Assembly (NCBI GenBank): GCA_964597495.1
Contig: CAZQYC010000013.1
Span: 1 to 59,172, forward strand
DNA: 59,172 nt
Reading direction: 5' to 3'
Source of the DNA: CAZQYC01 sp964597495
Lineage (GTDB): Bacteria > Pseudomonadota > Gammaproteobacteria > Steroidobacterales > Steroidobacteraceae
This document shows positions 17,346 to 25,733 of this stretch, in pieces; positions within the stretch are counted from its first letter, which is position 1; every line of letters begins with the position of its first letter. The position numbers and the translations under genes were made by a program. The notes below the pieces were generated by a model, which did no database searches, was not told the DNA's origin, and worked only from the letters and a program-made list of their open reading frames with translations.

Positions 17346-18186
17346 ATGAAAGCGCTGAAATCCATCACTGTCGTAGTTAGCGACCCTTTTCGACGTCAAC
17401 AGCCGGCGGTGGCCAAAGCCGCGGCCGTGGCGGAAAAAAGCGGTGCGAGGCTCACGCTGCTCAATACGTTCATGCTGCCCCAGCCGATGCCGGAAATACC
17501 GATGGGCGACAGCAAGCAAATCATCGCCACTGCCATCCTTCAGCGGCGCAAGCGGTTAGGCGACGTTGCTGCGCCATTGCGGAGCAAAGGTATACGGGTT
17601 CGAGCCGAAGTGCACTGGGACTATCCTCCGCATGAAGCGATCGTGCGCCATGTGCTCAACGCCAAGCCTGATTTGCTGATGTTCGAATCGCAGCGGCACA
17701 ACCGCATGGTTCGCCTGGTGCTCGCGAATACCGATTGGGAATTGATTCGCAATTGCCCNNNNNNNNNNNNNNNNNNNNNNNNNNNNNNNNNNNNNNNNNN
17801 NNNNNNNNNNNNNNNNNNNNNNNNNNNNNNNNNNNNNNNNNNNNNNNNNNNNNNNNNNGGTTCCCTCTCCAGAGGCAGTCGTACAGTCGCACGCAAGGCG
17901 CACCCGAAGAAGGGTCGATGCGTTGGTGCGTCGATATTCAATCGACCCGAAAGCTTGTCACGTCCAAGCAGGCGCACCTGAAGACTTGCTCGTTGAGTTT
18001 GCGGCGAAACTGAAAGCCGATGCGGTGGTCATGGGGGCCGTGTCGCGTAGCGGCCTTAACCGGCTGTTCATCGGCAGCACGGCCGAGCGAGTGATCGATC
18101 ATGTCGACTGCGATGTCATCGTCGTTAAACCGGCTGGCTATCGCACTTCGGTCAAGCGGGCGCGTTCGAAGAGGCCCTCGCTATGA
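17346..18186 (+). CDS. Tandem universal stress protein, interrupted by an assembly gap
   Basis: The N-terminal part (17346-17758) encodes a Usp domain (KALKSITVVVSDPF...LANTDWELIRNCP). After 100 N the sequence resumes as SPEAVVQSHARR...VDALVRRYSIDP...DAVVMGAVSRSGLNRLFIGSTAERVI, the end of a second Usp domain with the GS/T-loop (GxSxxxxxxxGST-like). The two parts are in different frames across the 100 N, but the gap length is a placeholder. Alignment with the intact paralogue at 39159-40097 implies that about 74 residues, some 220 bp, are missing. The gene lies convergent to the phosphoketolase cluster, as Usp genes commonly do in low-oxygen islands. Confidence 0.85.
17759..17858. other. Scaffold gap of 100 N
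   Basis: Exactly 100 N, a conventional placeholder of unknown length. The flanks share no repeat, so real sequence is missing here, estimated at about 220 bp from the Usp paralogue. Confidence 0.95.
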
Positions 18187-18297
18187 GGCGTTTCCCCAAA
18201 CTGGTTTGTTGGCCCGTTCCTGTCGCACCAACCAGTGAAACTGCTCGCTGGGCGCGGCTGCTTGTCTTTGCGCAGCAGGCACAACGTCGAACCGTGT

Positions 18298-19395
18298 TTA
18301 GCGCCGACGAAGCGCTGCATGAAGTTCGTCGAACGGCTCGACGAATTTCCGAACGCCTTCCTGTTCCAGCCGGTCGCTGACGGTTTTCATATCGATGCCG
18401 AGTTTGTGCAGCTCCGCCCAAACATTGCGTGCGCGTTCAACGGCATTTCCCAAACGACGCGCCGGCTGTCCGTGATCGCGATAGGCTTCGAGTGTGGCGT
18501 ACGGTAACGTATTTACCGTCTGCGATGCGATGAGCGCTTCCGCATATTTGACGTCAACGTAGTGGGGGTCTTTGGTTGAGGTCGAAGCCCATAGCAAGCG
18601 TTGACTGCGTGCGCCGCGTTTTACGAGTCGTTGCCAGCGTTCGCCGTTGATCCACTCTTTATATATCTCGTACGCAAGTTCTGCGGCTGCAATGGCAGCA
18701 CAGCCACGCAGTGCTTTTGCTTGCGGCGTGCCGAGCGTGTCAAGTTTGCCGTCGACTACCGTATCGATCCGGCTTATAAAGAAGCTGGCCACCGACGCAA
18801 TCCGATCGACGGTATGGCCGGCCGCTAGGCGTTCCTCCAGCCCATCGAGAAACGAGTTAACCACTTCGCGATAGCGATCCAAACTGAACAGCAAGGTCAC
18901 GTTGACATTCACACCTTCGGTAAGGACCGTTCGAATGGCGACGATCCCTGCGTGAGTGGCCGGTATTTTGATCATTGCGTTGGGCCGATTGAACGCTTGC
19001 CATAGACGCAGCGCCTCGCGAACCGTGCCGTCGGCGTCGTTCGCTAAATGCGGCGAGACTTCCAGGCTTACGAATCCGTCAGTGCCGCCCGTGGCCTCGT
19101 AAGTGGGCCGCAACATGTCGGCAGCGCGCTGAACGTCCTGAAGCACGAGCGTTTCATAGACGGCTTCGGCTTGCAGGCCCTTCGTCGTCAACTCGCGAAT
19201 CGAAACGTCGTATTCGTGGCCTGCAATTGCTTTGGCAAAGATCGCGGGATTGGACGTGACGCCGACAACGCCGTCTTCCGAGATAAGACGAGCAAACGTG
19301 CCATCGTCCAGCCACACGCGCCGGATATCGTCCAGCCATACGCTCTGTCCGTAGTTCGCGAGTTGCCGGAGAGGATTTGGAACGGCTGTGTTCAT
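18298..19395 (-). CDS. tal: Transaldolase
   Basis: The frame from ATG 19395 (MNTAVPNPLRQL) gives 365 residues; an in-frame longer start at 19422 would overlap the upstream gene and is less likely. Motifs typical of the longer bacterial transaldolases are present: GVTSNPAIFAKAI near the N-terminus, the Schiff-base Lys in NAMIKIPAT, GVNVNVTLLFS, and LLWASTSTKDP. The enzyme moves a dihydroxyacetone unit between sugar phosphates in the pentose phosphate pathway. It follows the phosphoketolase gene by 14 bases (stop TAA at 19410, AAGAG before the ATG), so both act in the same route from pentose and hexose phosphates to acetyl phosphate. Confidence 0.93.
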   Translation of the reverse strand: MNTAVPNPLRQLANYGQSVWLDDIRRVWLDDGTFARLISEDGVVGVTSNPAIFAKAIAGHEYDVSIRELTTKGLQAEAVYETLVLQDVQRAADMLRPTYEATGGTDGFVSLEVSPHLANDADGTVREALRLWQAFNRPNAMIKIPATHAGIVAIRTVLTEGVNVNVTLLFSLDRYREVVNSFLDGLEERLAAGHTVDRIASVASFFISRIDTVVDGKLDTLGTPQAKALRGCAAIAAAELAYEIYKEWINGERWQRLVKRGARSQRLLWASTSTKDPHYVDVKYAEALIASQTVNTLPYATLEAYRDHGQPARRLGNAVERARNVWAELHKLGIDMKTVSDRLEQEGVRKFVEPFDELHAALRRR

Positions 19396-19409
19396 GGCGA
19401 CTCTTAATC

Positions 19410-21791
19410 TTAAGCGGGCCATTGCCAGTCGCGCACTTCCGGCATGTCGTCGCCGTATCGTAGAATGTATTGCCGGTGCTCGGTTAACTTACGGTGCGCA
19501 AATTGCTTCAGGTTGCCGGCCTTGGACTGCATTGCAGGCACTCGGTCCGCAACATCGATCAACCGGTGGTATCTATCCAGGTCGTTAAGCACAGCCATGT
19601 CGAAAGGCGTCGTCGTCGTGCCTTCTTCCTTGTAACCCCGCACATGCAGATTGTCGTGATTGGTGCGTCGATAAGTAAGGCGGTGAATCAACCATGGATA
19701 ACCATGGTAGGCAAAGATGATCGGCTTGTCGGTGGTAAAGATCGCATCAAAGTCCGCATTCGACAGGCCATGCGGGTGTTCTTCCCGCGGTTGCAACGTC
19801 ATGAGATCGACCACGTTGACGACGCGCACCTTGAGATCGGGTGCGTGCTGGCGCAACAAATCGACTGCGGCCAACGTTTCCAACGTCGGCACGTCGCCGG
19901 CACACGCGAGTACGACATCCGGCTCGGTACCCTGATCGTTGCTCGCCCATTTCCAAATGCCGATGCCCATGGAGCAATGCCTGACGGCGGCATCTATTGT
20001 CAGCCACTGCGCCTGCGGTTGCTTGCCCGCTACGATCACGTTTACTAGATGACGCGAACGCAAGCAGCAGTCGGTTACGCATAACAAAGTATTCGCGTCG
20101 GGCGGCAGGTAAACGCGAATGAAGTCGGCCTTTTTATTGACAACATGGTCGATGAAGCCCGGATCTTGGTGCGAGAAACCGTTGTGGTCTTGACGCCAGA
20201 CATGCGATGTCAACAAATAGTTGAGCGAGGCGATCGGTCGCCGCCAGTGAACCTCGTTGCTCACTTTCAGCCACTTGACGTGTTGGTTGAACATCGAGTC
20301 GACGATATGAATGAACGCCTCGTAGCACGAAAAGAGTCCATGCCGTCCGGTGAGCAGGTAACCTTCGAGCCATCCCTGGCACGTGTGCTCGGACAAAATC
20401 TCCATCACGCGTCCGTCTGCGCTTAGGTTCTCATCCTCAGCCAAGCGCTCCGCCATCCACACTCGATCGGTGACTTCGAAGACAGCATCGAGCCGATTGG
20501 AGGTTGTCTCGTCGGGACCAAATAAGCGAAAGTGGCGAGCCGACGCATTCAGCTTCATCACATCTCGCAGGAATTGTCCCATCACCCGTGTTGACTCGGC
20601 GCGCACGCTACCCGGTGTGGGGACGTCGACGGCGTAGGCGCCGCAGTCGGGTAGCCGCAAATCCTTCAACAATACGCCGCCATTTGCATGCGGATTCGCT
20701 CCCATGCATCGTGCCGTCGAAGGTGCAAGCGCAAGGAGTTCACCCCGCGGAGCACCGTTGCTATCGAACAGCTCGTCGGGGCGATAACTCTTAAGCCATG
20801 TCTCAAGCAACTGCAAATGCGCAGGATTTGTTGTTACTTCGCCGAACGGCACTTGATGCGAGCGCCAATAATCTTCGGTTTTCTTGCCGTCGACTTCTTT
20901 TGGGCCGGTCCATCCTTTGGGTGAGCGCAGCACGATCATCGGCCACTGGATCGGCCAGCGAGGTCGTGCGTTGCCCGAGTGGGTGCGTGCGGCTACTCGA
21001 ATCGTTTGAATTTCAGCAATGACGGTGTCCAACGCCGCCGCCATTTTTCGATGCATCGATTCGGGTTCCGATCCCTCGACGAAGTGCGGTTTGTAGCCGT
21101 AGCCCGTCAATAAACTTTCGAGTTCCTCGCGCGGAATGCGCGCGAGCACCGTCGGGTTGGCAATCTTGTACCCGTTGAGATGCAAGATGGGCAGCACCGT
21201 GCCGTCGCTCTCGGGATTGAGAAACTTGTTGGAATGCCATGCTGCGGCGAGCGGACCGGTTTCGGCTTCGCCATCGCCGATGACACAGGCAACGATGAGA
21301 TCTGGATTATCGAATGCCGCGCCATACGCGTGCGCGAGCGAGTAACCGAGTTCACCGCCTTCGTGGATTGAGCCGGGCGTTTCCGGTGTGGCGTGGCTGC
21401 CGACACCGCCGGGAAACGAAAACTGTTTGAACAGTCGTTGCATACCTTCCGCATCAAGCGAGATGTCTGGGTACAACCGGCTATAGGCGCCTTCCAGCCA
21501 GGTGTTGGCGACGAGTGCGGGACCGCCGTGACCGGGGCCGGTCACAAACATCATGTTGAGGTCGTGCCGGCGAATAAGGCGATTGAGATGCACATAAATA
21601 AAATTCAGCCCCGGAGTGGTGCCCCAGTGTCCGAGCAGTCGTCGCTTAACATGCGAGGTCGTTAAAGGCTCGCGCAGCAACGGATTGTCGAGCAGGTAAA
21701 TCTGGCCGACCGAAAGATAGTTTGCGGCGCGCCACCAAGCGTCGACGAGCCGAAGTTCTTCGGCGAGCAATGTGTCTTCTTCCGGTTTCAT
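19410..21791 (-). CDS. xfp: Xylulose-5-phosphate/fructose-6-phosphate phosphoketolase
   Basis: This 793-residue thiamine diphosphate enzyme is of the family's usual length. Visible motifs are TGPGHGGPA, the GDGEAETGPLAAAWHSNKFL cofactor-binding segment, SIHEGGELGYSLAHAYGA and the C-terminal KEEGTTTTPFDM. It splits xylulose-5-P or fructose-6-P with phosphate to acetyl phosphate plus a triose or tetrose phosphate. It is flanked by ackA (11 bases upstream) and tal (downstream), forming a complete route to acetate and ATP without glycolysis. Such clusters are typical of low-oxygen stress regulons in proteobacteria. Confidence 0.96.
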   Translation of the reverse strand: MKPEEDTLLAEELRLVDAWWRAANYLSVGQIYLLDNPLLREPLTTSHVKRRLLGHWGTTPGLNFIYVHLNRLIRRHDLNMMFVTGPGHGGPALVANTWLEGAYSRLYPDISLDAEGMQRLFKQFSFPGGVGSHATPETPGSIHEGGELGYSLAHAYGAAFDNPDLIVACVIGDGEAETGPLAAAWHSNKFLNPESDGTVLPILHLNGYKIANPTVLARIPREELESLLTGYGYKPHFVEGSEPESMHRKMAAALDTVIAEIQTIRVAARTHSGNARPRWPIQWPMIVLRSPKGWTGPKEVDGKKTEDYWRSHQVPFGEVTTNPAHLQLLETWLKSYRPDELFDSNGAPRGELLALAPSTARCMGANPHANGGVLLKDLRLPDCGAYAVDVPTPGSVRAESTRVMGQFLRDVMKLNASARHFRLFGPDETTSNRLDAVFEVTDRVWMAERLAEDENLSADGRVMEILSEHTCQGWLEGYLLTGRHGLFSCYEAFIHIVDSMFNQHVKWLKVSNEVHWRRPIASLNYLLTSHVWRQDHNGFSHQDPGFIDHVVNKKADFIRVYLPPDANTLLCVTDCCLRSRHLVNVIVAGKQPQAQWLTIDAAVRHCSMGIGIWKWASNDQGTEPDVVLACAGDVPTLETLAAVDLLRQHAPDLKVRVVNVVDLMTLQPREEHPHGLSNADFDAIFTTDKPIIFAYHGYPWLIHRLTYRRTNHDNLHVRGYKEEGTTTTPFDMAVLNDLDRYHRLIDVADRVPAMQSKAGNLKQFAHRKLTEHRQYILRYGDDMPEVRDWQWPA

Positions 21792-21802
21792 CGTAAGACC
21801 TC

Positions 21803-22927
21803 TTACTCTTGCACAATCGAGTACGCTGCCGAAGCGAGAAGCGCGCCTTCATCGACGGGCGCCACCCACGCCTGTACGCGAGAGTCGGGTCGGGTGATGC
21901 ATGCTTCAACGCCTATCGCCGCGTCATTGGCCTTTTTGTCGAGCGAGAGACCGGCCCATTCCATGTTGGCCAATATCGGTTCGCGCACGGCGGGCGCATG
22001 TTCCGCCACGCCGCCGCCCAGCACGATGGCATCCGCACCGCCAAGAACGGCGAGGTAGGCGCCCAAGTATTTTCGTACGCGATGGCAGTACATCGCCAGC
22101 GCCAATTGAGCATCGTCGTCACTGCGTTGCACGAGCTTCTGCATATCGGACTCGCCGCTGATACCTAACAATCCAGACTTGCGGTTCAACATTGTTTCAA
22201 CTGCAGAGCTGCTGAGCTGTTCCCGTTGCTGAAGATAAGTGATGAGTCCGGGGTCAATGTCGCCGCTGCGTGTTGCCATCATGAGGCCTTCCAGCGGCGA
22301 GAAACCCATGGACGTGTCCTGCGGTTTGCCACGATCGATGGCCGCCATCGAGCAACCGGAACCAAGTTGCACCGTGACGATGCGTCCGCCTTGATCGAGA
22401 TCGGGACGTAGCGCACACCAACGCCGCCACATTGATTCGTGCGCCAAGCCGTGAAAGCCATAGCGCCGCAGCCGATGCGTGTCGCTCAGTGCCTTTGGCA
22501 GCGGATAAGTTCGCGCAACGCGCGGAAGATCGGAAAAGAAGGCGGTATCGAATACCGCGATTTGGGAAATGTTGCTGCCGAAAATATCGCGGCAAGCTTG
22601 TATCCAGCGAAGGGCGAGGGGATTGTGCAGAGGCGCCAACGAACTCAGTCGCGTAATTTCCGCTTCGACACCGCTATCGATCACGCGGGCCTCGACGAGG
22701 CGTTCGCCGCCATGAACGACGCGATGCGCAATCACAGTGGGGGCCGGCAATTTTTCGCGGCCGAGGAATTCAGTCAGCAATGCCGATGGGTTCGCAGCGT
22801 CGTTACTGTGCAGAGAATCAACGCATGACAGTGATGTTTCGTACCGTCGATAAGTTGCCAAGCGCACCGATGAGCTGCCGGCGTTTACGGTAAGGATCAC
22901 AGTAGCGTCAGGCGTGTCGTTGATCAT
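21803..22927 (-). CDS. ackA: Acetate/propionate family kinase
   Basis: The 374-residue frame from ATG 22927 (MINDTPDATVILTVNAGSSS) carries the ASKHA motifs VNAGSSSVR, AHRVVHGGE, RRYGFHGLAH and LGGGVAEHA. It would convert acetyl phosphate made by the adjacent phosphoketolase to acetate, yielding ATP. The usual DTAFHxxxP segment reads DTAFFSDLP, so a His conserved in classical acetate kinases is Phe. This may mark a divergent subfamily. Longer in-frame starts exist at 22936 and 22966. Confidence 0.9.
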   Translation of the reverse strand: MINDTPDATVILTVNAGSSSVRLATYRRYETSLSCVDSLHSNDAANPSALLTEFLGREKLPAPTVIAHRVVHGGERLVEARVIDSGVEAEITRLSSLAPLHNPLALRWIQACRDIFGSNISQIAVFDTAFFSDLPRVARTYPLPKALSDTHRLRRYGFHGLAHESMWRRWCALRPDLDQGGRIVTVQLGSGCSMAAIDRGKPQDTSMGFSPLEGLMMATRSGDIDPGLITYLQQREQLSSSAVETMLNRKSGLLGISGESDMQKLVQRSDDDAQLALAMYCHRVRKYLGAYLAVLGGADAIVLGGGVAEHAPAVREPILANMEWAGLSLDKKANDAAIGVEACITRPDSRVQAWVAPVDEGALLASAAYSIVQE

Positions 22928-23122
22928 GCGGTACATTAGGCGCGTTTTCGATATGAACGAAAGCACTATAGACGTAAATTCAGACCGCGCGCAGATTATG
23001 CGGTCAAGACATTTTATCGTTCTCGACGACCTATGCAGGAAAAGTCCATGTGTTCTGTTCCGCGGGATATCGCGCCAAATTCGTAAAACGCCCCGTAGAA
23101 GTACGTGGTCCGAGAAGCGGCA
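22928..23122. promoter_or_regulatory. Upstream region of the ackA-xfp-tal operon
   Basis: About 195 bp upstream of the minus-strand ackA must contain the promoter for the phosphoketolase operon. I saw no clear FNR-type palindrome or coding sequence in it. Confidence 0.4.
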
Positions 23123-23230
23123 ATGGCCGATACTCCTCCTTCAGGCGAATGGTCGATAAAAGAGGCAGTCGTCGCTGAATTTCCCGAAAGTGGAATTTAC
23201 ACCTGTCCGATGCACCCGGGGATTCGGTAG
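23123..23230 (+). pseudogene. Truncated heavy-metal-binding domain (P-type ATPase N-terminus)
   Basis: A 35-codon frame, MADTPPSGEWSIKE...GIYTCPMHPGIR followed by TAG. YTCPMHPxI is the start of the HMBD repeat seen twice in the copper ATPase at 52494-54860, but here the second half (GxCPxCGMxL) and the whole transporter are missing. The stop lies 2 bases before the end of the convergent SulP gene. It is most likely a remnant of a lost copper ATPase or efflux gene; a genuine tiny metal-binding peptide is less likely. Confidence 0.55.
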
Positions 23231-23232
23231 TG

Positions 23233-24897
23233 TCAGCCTACACCATTTGGCGTCTTGTCCGCTGACGTCGCCATTTCAAGCGCTTCTGAAAGAATATTTC
23301 GGACGTTGCTGTAGCCGATAAGATCGACGATTCCCGCTCTCATGATTTTTCCCGTCACGCGGTCATTAGCCTCTGTGAGAATGACCCGGACATTTCGCTT
23401 GCGGAGGCCAATGATGACTTCTTCAAGTGTCTGCAACGCGGTGATATCGATAAAAGGAACGCGACCTAGTCGGATGATCAATACCCTAGGGTCGGTATGC
23501 GTTGCTGCCAGCGCACGTTCGAAGTTCTCGACCGCACCGAAAAAGATCGGACCATCCACCGCGTAGACGAGAATGTCCGCGGGCAGTTTTGCAATTCCCG
23601 CGCGCGACAGCTCTCGTTGTAAATCATCTTCGGTTTCTTGACGCACCTCGACACTGCCGGCCATGCGCCGCATAAAGTGTAGCGTTGCGAGAATGACGCC
23701 AATGTTGACGGCAACGACAAGGTCCACGAACACGGTGAGCGTGAAAGTGACTAGTAGAATAACGACGTCTGCCAGCGGAGCACGCCTGATAATTTTAGAA
23801 AAGTGGCGTACCTCGCTCATATTCCATGCGACAACAAATAGTATCGCCGCCAAAGCCGCCAGCGGAATGTTCACGGCATAGGGAGCGAAGAAGAGGAGGA
23901 CGAGTACAAGAGTGATGGCATGCACCACGCCCGCGACCGGGCTATTTCCCCCGTTGCGGACATTGGTTGCCGTGCGAGCAATCGCTCCTGTTGCCGCAAA
24001 TCCGCCGAATAACGGCGCGAAGATATTGGCGACGCCTTGTCCCACGAGCTCTTGATTCGAGTCATGTCGAGTTCCAGCCATTCCGTCGGCGACGACGGCT
24101 GATAACAGGGACTCGATTGCTCCCAGCATTGCGATCGTAAACGCTGGGCCCATGAGTTCAAAAATACGTCCGACGCTCATGTCCGGCACGTGGAATGCGG
24201 GTAGGCCGCGAGGTATACCGCCGAAGGCGGAACCGATGGTGGCGACGCCGTCGAGATGAAATGCAGCTTGCAGTATCGTCGCAATAAGCAGTGCGACGAG
24301 CGGGCCAGGTACGCGCCTGAGTCCGGGTACTTTCGGTGTGGCAACGATAAGTGCCAGCGACAACAGTGCTAACGTAGTCGTTGCGAGATGAAGGTGAGGA
24401 AAACCCCGCAACAATTCCCAGAGCTTCTCGTGAAAGTGTTGGCTCGAGATCGTCGGCAACCCAAAGAATTCTTTCCATTGGCCCACAAAGATGACGACCG
24501 CGATTCCGGCGGTGAATCCGACGATGACGGGATCGGGAATGAACTTGATGATCCCGCCGAGCCGAACCGCGCCGACGATCAGCAGCATGACGCCGGCCAT
24601 CATCGTCGCGACTTGAAGTCCGTCGATGCCGTATTGCGCAGTGATGCTCGAAAGAATGACAACGAACGCGCCGGTCGGGCCGGCGATTTGCACGCGGCTG
24701 CCGCCGAATACCGATACCAATCCACCCGCGACGATCGCCGTGTATAAGCCCTGCTCGGGTTTCGCGCCTGAGGCAATGGCAAACGCCATCGCGAGCGGCA
24801 ACGCGACGACGCCGACGACTAAACCGGAGACAATGTTATTGAGCCAATGGCGCCGGCCCAATAAACCGGCACGCTTGGCTTCCAGAAAGGCAATCAT
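23233..24897 (-). CDS. SulP-family anion transporter with STAS domain
   Basis: The 554-residue protein has about 12 membrane segments with SulP marks (AGPTGAFVVILSSI; PDPVIVGFTAGIAVVIF) and a C-terminal STAS domain (about 430-540; ILVYAVDGPIFFGAVENF, VPFIDITALQTLEEVI). Family members carry sulfate, bicarbonate, or dicarboxylates, sometimes coupled to Na+; the substrate is not determined by these motifs. It stands alone between two gene relics. SulP genes are recurrent neighbours of phosphoketolase and Usp genes in stress islands. Confidence 0.92.
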   Translation of the reverse strand: MIAFLEAKRAGLLGRRHWLNNIVSGLVVGVVALPLAMAFAIASGAKPEQGLYTAIVAGGLVSVFGGSRVQIAGPTGAFVVILSSITAQYGIDGLQVATMMAGVMLLIVGAVRLGGIIKFIPDPVIVGFTAGIAVVIFVGQWKEFFGLPTISSQHFHEKLWELLRGFPHLHLATTTLALLSLALIVATPKVPGLRRVPGPLVALLIATILQAAFHLDGVATIGSAFGGIPRGLPAFHVPDMSVGRIFELMGPAFTIAMLGAIESLLSAVVADGMAGTRHDSNQELVGQGVANIFAPLFGGFAATGAIARTATNVRNGGNSPVAGVVHAITLVLVLLFFAPYAVNIPLAALAAILFVVAWNMSEVRHFSKIIRRAPLADVVILLVTFTLTVFVDLVVAVNIGVILATLHFMRRMAGSVEVRQETEDDLQRELSRAGIAKLPADILVYAVDGPIFFGAVENFERALAATHTDPRVLIIRLGRVPFIDITALQTLEEVIIGLRKRNVRVILTEANDRVTGKIMRAGIVDLIGYSNVRNILSEALEMATSADKTPNGVG

Positions 24898-25244
24898 TGG
24901 CGGCGGCGCGGCGAGTGCATCGCTGTCGGCTCCCTACGTTTTGTACATGGAGGTAGCGGTGAGCGAGCACTGTTCGTCAGCGAGCGCGCCGCCTTCCTTC
25001 GTACGGACACGCATTCTCGCACAGTGATCCGCGCGAATGGCGTCGTGGTCTCCGAGAGCATTGGTTTTATGCAGGACCAATAGAAATCAGGAACACTGCT
25101 CGGATATCGGAATGGTTGGCCCGAGACTCGTTATGAATACCTTATGCAGTAAGTGGATTCGATACGGCCCGATTCGAAGTCGCGGTTCCCGTCGCACTGA
25201 ACGACGGGAACCGGTCTATTCATCGACTGCCCAACCTGGATTTT
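24898..25244. other. Gene-free stretch between sulP and the ccoN relic
   Basis: No supported gene. It contains the sulP promoter side and a strong 12-bp hairpin at 25183-25213, listed separately. Confidence 0.5.
25183..25213. terminator. Strong 12-bp hairpin
   Basis: CGGTTCCCGTCG, a 7-base loop (CACTGAA), then CGACGGGAACCG: a perfect GC-rich 12-bp inverted repeat without a clear T tract on either strand. It follows the minus-strand ccoN relic by about 30 bases. It may be a former terminator, a protein site or the scar of an inserted element. Confidence 0.45.
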
Positions 25245-25394
25245 CTAGAACGTCCATCGCCACGCGGCGATTTTGAGCGCGGCAATGAACGCGCCGACCG
25301 CCATGCCGACGATGCCCCACACGACGGTCATGATGACGAATTGACGAATGACTTTGTCGTTGTAGGTCGCACTTAGGTCTAAGTCGTTTTGCAT
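25245..25394 (-). pseudogene. ccoN: N-terminal relic of cbb3 oxidase subunit I
   Basis: From ATG 25394 the frame reads MQNDLDLSATYNDKVIRQFV, then IMTVVWGIVGMAVGAFIAA, the first cytoplasmic stretch and membrane helix of CcoN, the catalytic subunit of cbb3 cytochrome oxidase. After FIAA the normal QLAWP sequence is replaced by LKIAAWRWTF and a stop; all haem and copper ligands are lacking and no further ccoN sequence was seen downstream. It is a truncated gene. Confidence 0.7.
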
Positions 25395-25733
25395 AGAGTA
25401 TGGAATGAGGAACGGACGATGATGTTGTACGATGAAAGGCGATCCATTTACGGTCGCCAAATTACGCATACAAATTACCTGGATAGCGAACCGCTGAAAC
25501 TACGGGGAGGCCGCAGGTGTCTCCGCGCTGGCACGGAGGAGGCGGAAAAAATCCGTCGAATCCGAGAGCGATTTTGTTCGTTAGGATATTGTGTCGTCCC
25601 GATTTGAGGGAATGCCTGCTGTGCTCTGAATGTCGACCGCGAATAATTCGCAGGCGTTACGCGGTTGTCCTCATAGTGCGGAGAGCCGCGATTTGGTTTT
25701 CTAGGCGTACCACCAAGCGGTTCGAGGTTCTAA
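25395..25733. promoter_or_regulatory. Upstream region of nirK
   Basis: No convincing gene in about 340 bp. It must hold the nirK promoter. I looked for an FNR/NNR half-site pair (TTGAT-N4-ATCAA) and did not see one; a GAGG ribosome-binding site lies 8 bases before the nirK ATG. Confidence 0.45.

Noticed and set aside
25395..25733. FNR/NNR box before nirK
   Set aside because: No palindrome with the right spacing was seen.
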